A program made the translations under genes and the position numbers. Of a DNA stretch of 7,631 nucleotides, positions 6,225 to 7,631 are shown piece by piece. The notes under the pieces are model-generated. The model saw only the letters and a program-made list of their open reading frames with translations. It ran no database searches and was not told where the DNA came from. Source of the stretch: Planctomycetales bacterium. Its GTDB lineage: Bacteria; Planctomycetota; Planctomycetia; Planctomycetales; Planctomycetaceae. Where the stretch lies: positions 1 through 7,631 of the forward strand of contig JAGVKR010000389.1 in the NCBI GenBank assembly GCA_020050375.1. Reading direction: 5' to 3'. Position 1 is the first letter of the stretch, and each line of letters opens with the position of its first letter.

Positions 6225-7631
6225 CTACCGAACGATCTCGCATTCGGGAACAGCTGTCTGAAACGCCTTCACGCCGTGGGCGCTCACACGAGTGCGGACG
6301 ATTTGCAGCGTCGTCAGTTTTTTGAGTCCACCCAAATGGTCAAATCCCGCGTCGGTCAGCTTCGAGCCAGTGAGGTTGAGCGACCGCAGGTTCGTTAGCG
6401 GCTTCAGCAATACGACCCCGGCGTCCGTGAGTGTCGGGCCGGAGAACCCTTCGGAGTAGAGCAGTTCGAGATGCTCCAGAGTCGCCAGCGACTGCAAATG
6501 CGGCAGGCCCGCATCGGTGATGGGAAGCAGACTGAGGTTGAGCTCGCGCAGTTTCACGAACGGCTTCAAGTGCGGCAGGCCGGCATCGGTCACGGCGTTG
6601 CCATACAGATTCAGGACTTCGAGATTCGAAAGCCCCTGGAGCTTTTGCAAGCCGGCGTCGGTGACGCGGTTCGGTTCGAAACCGGTTTTCTTGAGGATGA
6701 GAGCTCGGAGCTGTCGCATCGTTCCCAGTGGCTCGCCGGCGGCGGCGGTGATGCCGTCGCACACTTCCAGGTCGAGCGCAACCAGGCTCTTGCTCTTCGC
6801 CAGATGTTGCATGCCGGTGTGCGTCACGCCGGTGCCGGCGAGAATCAGCACGCGGAGCGGCTTCAGCGGCGCGAGGTGTTCCAGCCCGACGTCGGTGACA
6901 CGGCTGCAAAGTTCGAGGTTCAATCCCGCCAGGTTGCTCAGAGAGTGAAGCTGCTGAAGTCCCGTGTCGGAGAGAGCCGTCCCCGCGAAGTTCACAACCA
7001 ACGGTCCCGGCAGGTCTTTCAAAAGGTCCACCAGATCCCCGGCGACCGTTCCGTCGGGGGCCAGGTGCGCGTCGGTGAGGACGGCGATCAGCGGTGGAGC
7101 AGTCCGCTTTCTTGAGGTCGAGTCGGTCACAAATTCGTAGAGGCGGCGGCCTCGCTCCGATGCCGCGCGCGGCTGGCGCGGAGTTGAGCCGACGGTCTCG
7201 GCATTCGTAACCGGGCGCTTCGGCGCGACGGCGGAGAGCCGTTCGATCGAGAGGCCTCGCTTCCGCAACGCGGTCGCAGCCGGGTGATCGATCGGAGCGG
7301 GGGACGTCGGGTCAACAGACGGGTTTGAGTCGGCGTCGATCCGCAGATCGTAGACCCACAGCGTCTCTTGTTCGCGGAGATACACATGGCCGTTCGCGAC
7401 AACGGGATGCGCCCAACTGTCTCCCCCGGCGCCGGGAATTTCGAGCGTCCCGTTCAAGTTGTATCCGCGCTCGGAGGCTTCAATCAAAGCCACCACGCCG
7501 TTCTGGTAACGAAAGTAGAGCATTCCGTCGGCAGCGACGACGGCCGCCGATCCGACCCCTGGTCCACGCCGCTTCCAGACGACGCGGCCCGTCGAAAGGT
7601 CGAGACAGCTCGGCAGGCCGTTGTTGTTTCC
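6225..7631 (-). CDS. PQQ-like beta-propeller and leucine-rich repeat protein (5' end outside window)
   Basis: This is the C-terminal 468 residues of a larger protein. The frame is open to the window edge, so the Met at 7523 is internal and the true start is not visible. Visible residues 1 to about 97 are propeller blades of the PQQ/quinoprotein-like type: a GLPSCLDLSTGRVVWKRR blade, then DGMLYFRYQNGVVALIEA, then NGHVYLREQETLWVYDLR. A Pro/Ser/Arg-rich linker follows (about 98-180). From about 212 come nine leucine-rich repeats of the type V/I-T-D-A-G-L-x-x-L-x-x-L-x-x-L-x-x-L-x-L, 24-30 residues each, ending in a short cap (FQTAVPECEIVR). LRRs of this type usually form a curved protein-binding surface. 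Propeller-LRR combinations are common in planctomycetes, but their function is largely unknown. No catalytic residues are visible, and location cannot be judged without the N-terminus. The next gene, the polymerase, begins 103 bp downstream and has its own promoter. Confidence 0.88.
   Translation of the reverse strand, partial: GNNNGLPSCLDLSTGRVVWKRRGPGVGSAAVVAADGMLYFRYQNGVVALIEASERGYNLNGTLEIPGAGGDSWAHPVVANGHVYLREQETLWVYDLRIDADSNPSVDPTSPAPIDHPAATALRKRGLSIERLSAVAPKRPVTNAETVGSTPRQPRAASERGRRLYEFVTDSTSRKRTAPPLIAVLTDAHLAPDGTVAGDLVDLLKDLPGPLVVNFAGTALSDTGLQQLHSLSNLAGLNLELCSRVTDVGLEHLAPLKPLRVLILAGTGVTHTGMQHLAKSKSLVALDLEVCDGITAAAGEPLGTMRQLRALILKKTGFEPNRVTDAGLQKLQGLSNLEVLNLYGNAVTDAGLPHLKPFVKLRELNLSLLPITDAGLPHLQSLATLEHLELLYSEGFSGPTLTDAGVVLLKPLTNLRSLNLTGSKLTDAGFDHLGGLKKLTTLQIVRTRVSAHGVKAFQTAVPECEIVR

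Overview
The window looks like chromosomal DNA from a GC-rich planctomycete, probably Pirellulales-like. I infer this from the type of genes, not from a marker gene. The clues are a protein fusing a PQQ-type beta-propeller to 'TDAGL' leucine-rich repeats, a two-subunit M16 peptidase locus, an exported protein of tandem RidA domains, and several genes without strong Shine-Dalgarno sites. I see no rRNA, tRNA, CRISPR array, insertion sequence or phage gene.

Layout from left to right. On the minus strand, 36-1277 and 1264-2511 encode two overlapping M16 peptidase-like proteins. The upstream one has lost the zinc site but keeps the substrate-binding Arg/Tyr pair. The downstream one has the complete HxxEH...E zinc site but appears to lack the Tyr. 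Together they look like an obligate heterodimer, translated in a coupled way. Upstream of them, 2758-3324 (minus) encodes a GNAT acetyltransferase with a good sigma70-type promoter. About 290 bp of divergent intergenic DNA separates it from 3618-4874 (plus), an exported protein of three RidA-like domains that all lack the family's catalytic arginine. This gene converges on 4916-6121 (minus), a catalytically intact Y-family (UmuC-like) DNA polymerase. At the right edge, 6225 to beyond 7631 (minus) is the 3' part of a large gene encoding PQQ-like propeller repeats followed by about nine leucine-rich repeats.

The genes do not form one obvious pathway; this looks like ordinary core or semi-accessory chromosome. 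The most striking non-coding signal is a 26-bp near-perfect dyad (6143-6168), with a longer imperfect extension (6132-6177), lying over the predicted -10 and transcription start of the Y-family polymerase. It is a good candidate for an SOS-type repressor operator. A second dyad (6187-6204) covers the -35. The other notable points are the three-domain RidA protein without the deaminase arginine and the division of catalytic residues between the two M16 subunits.
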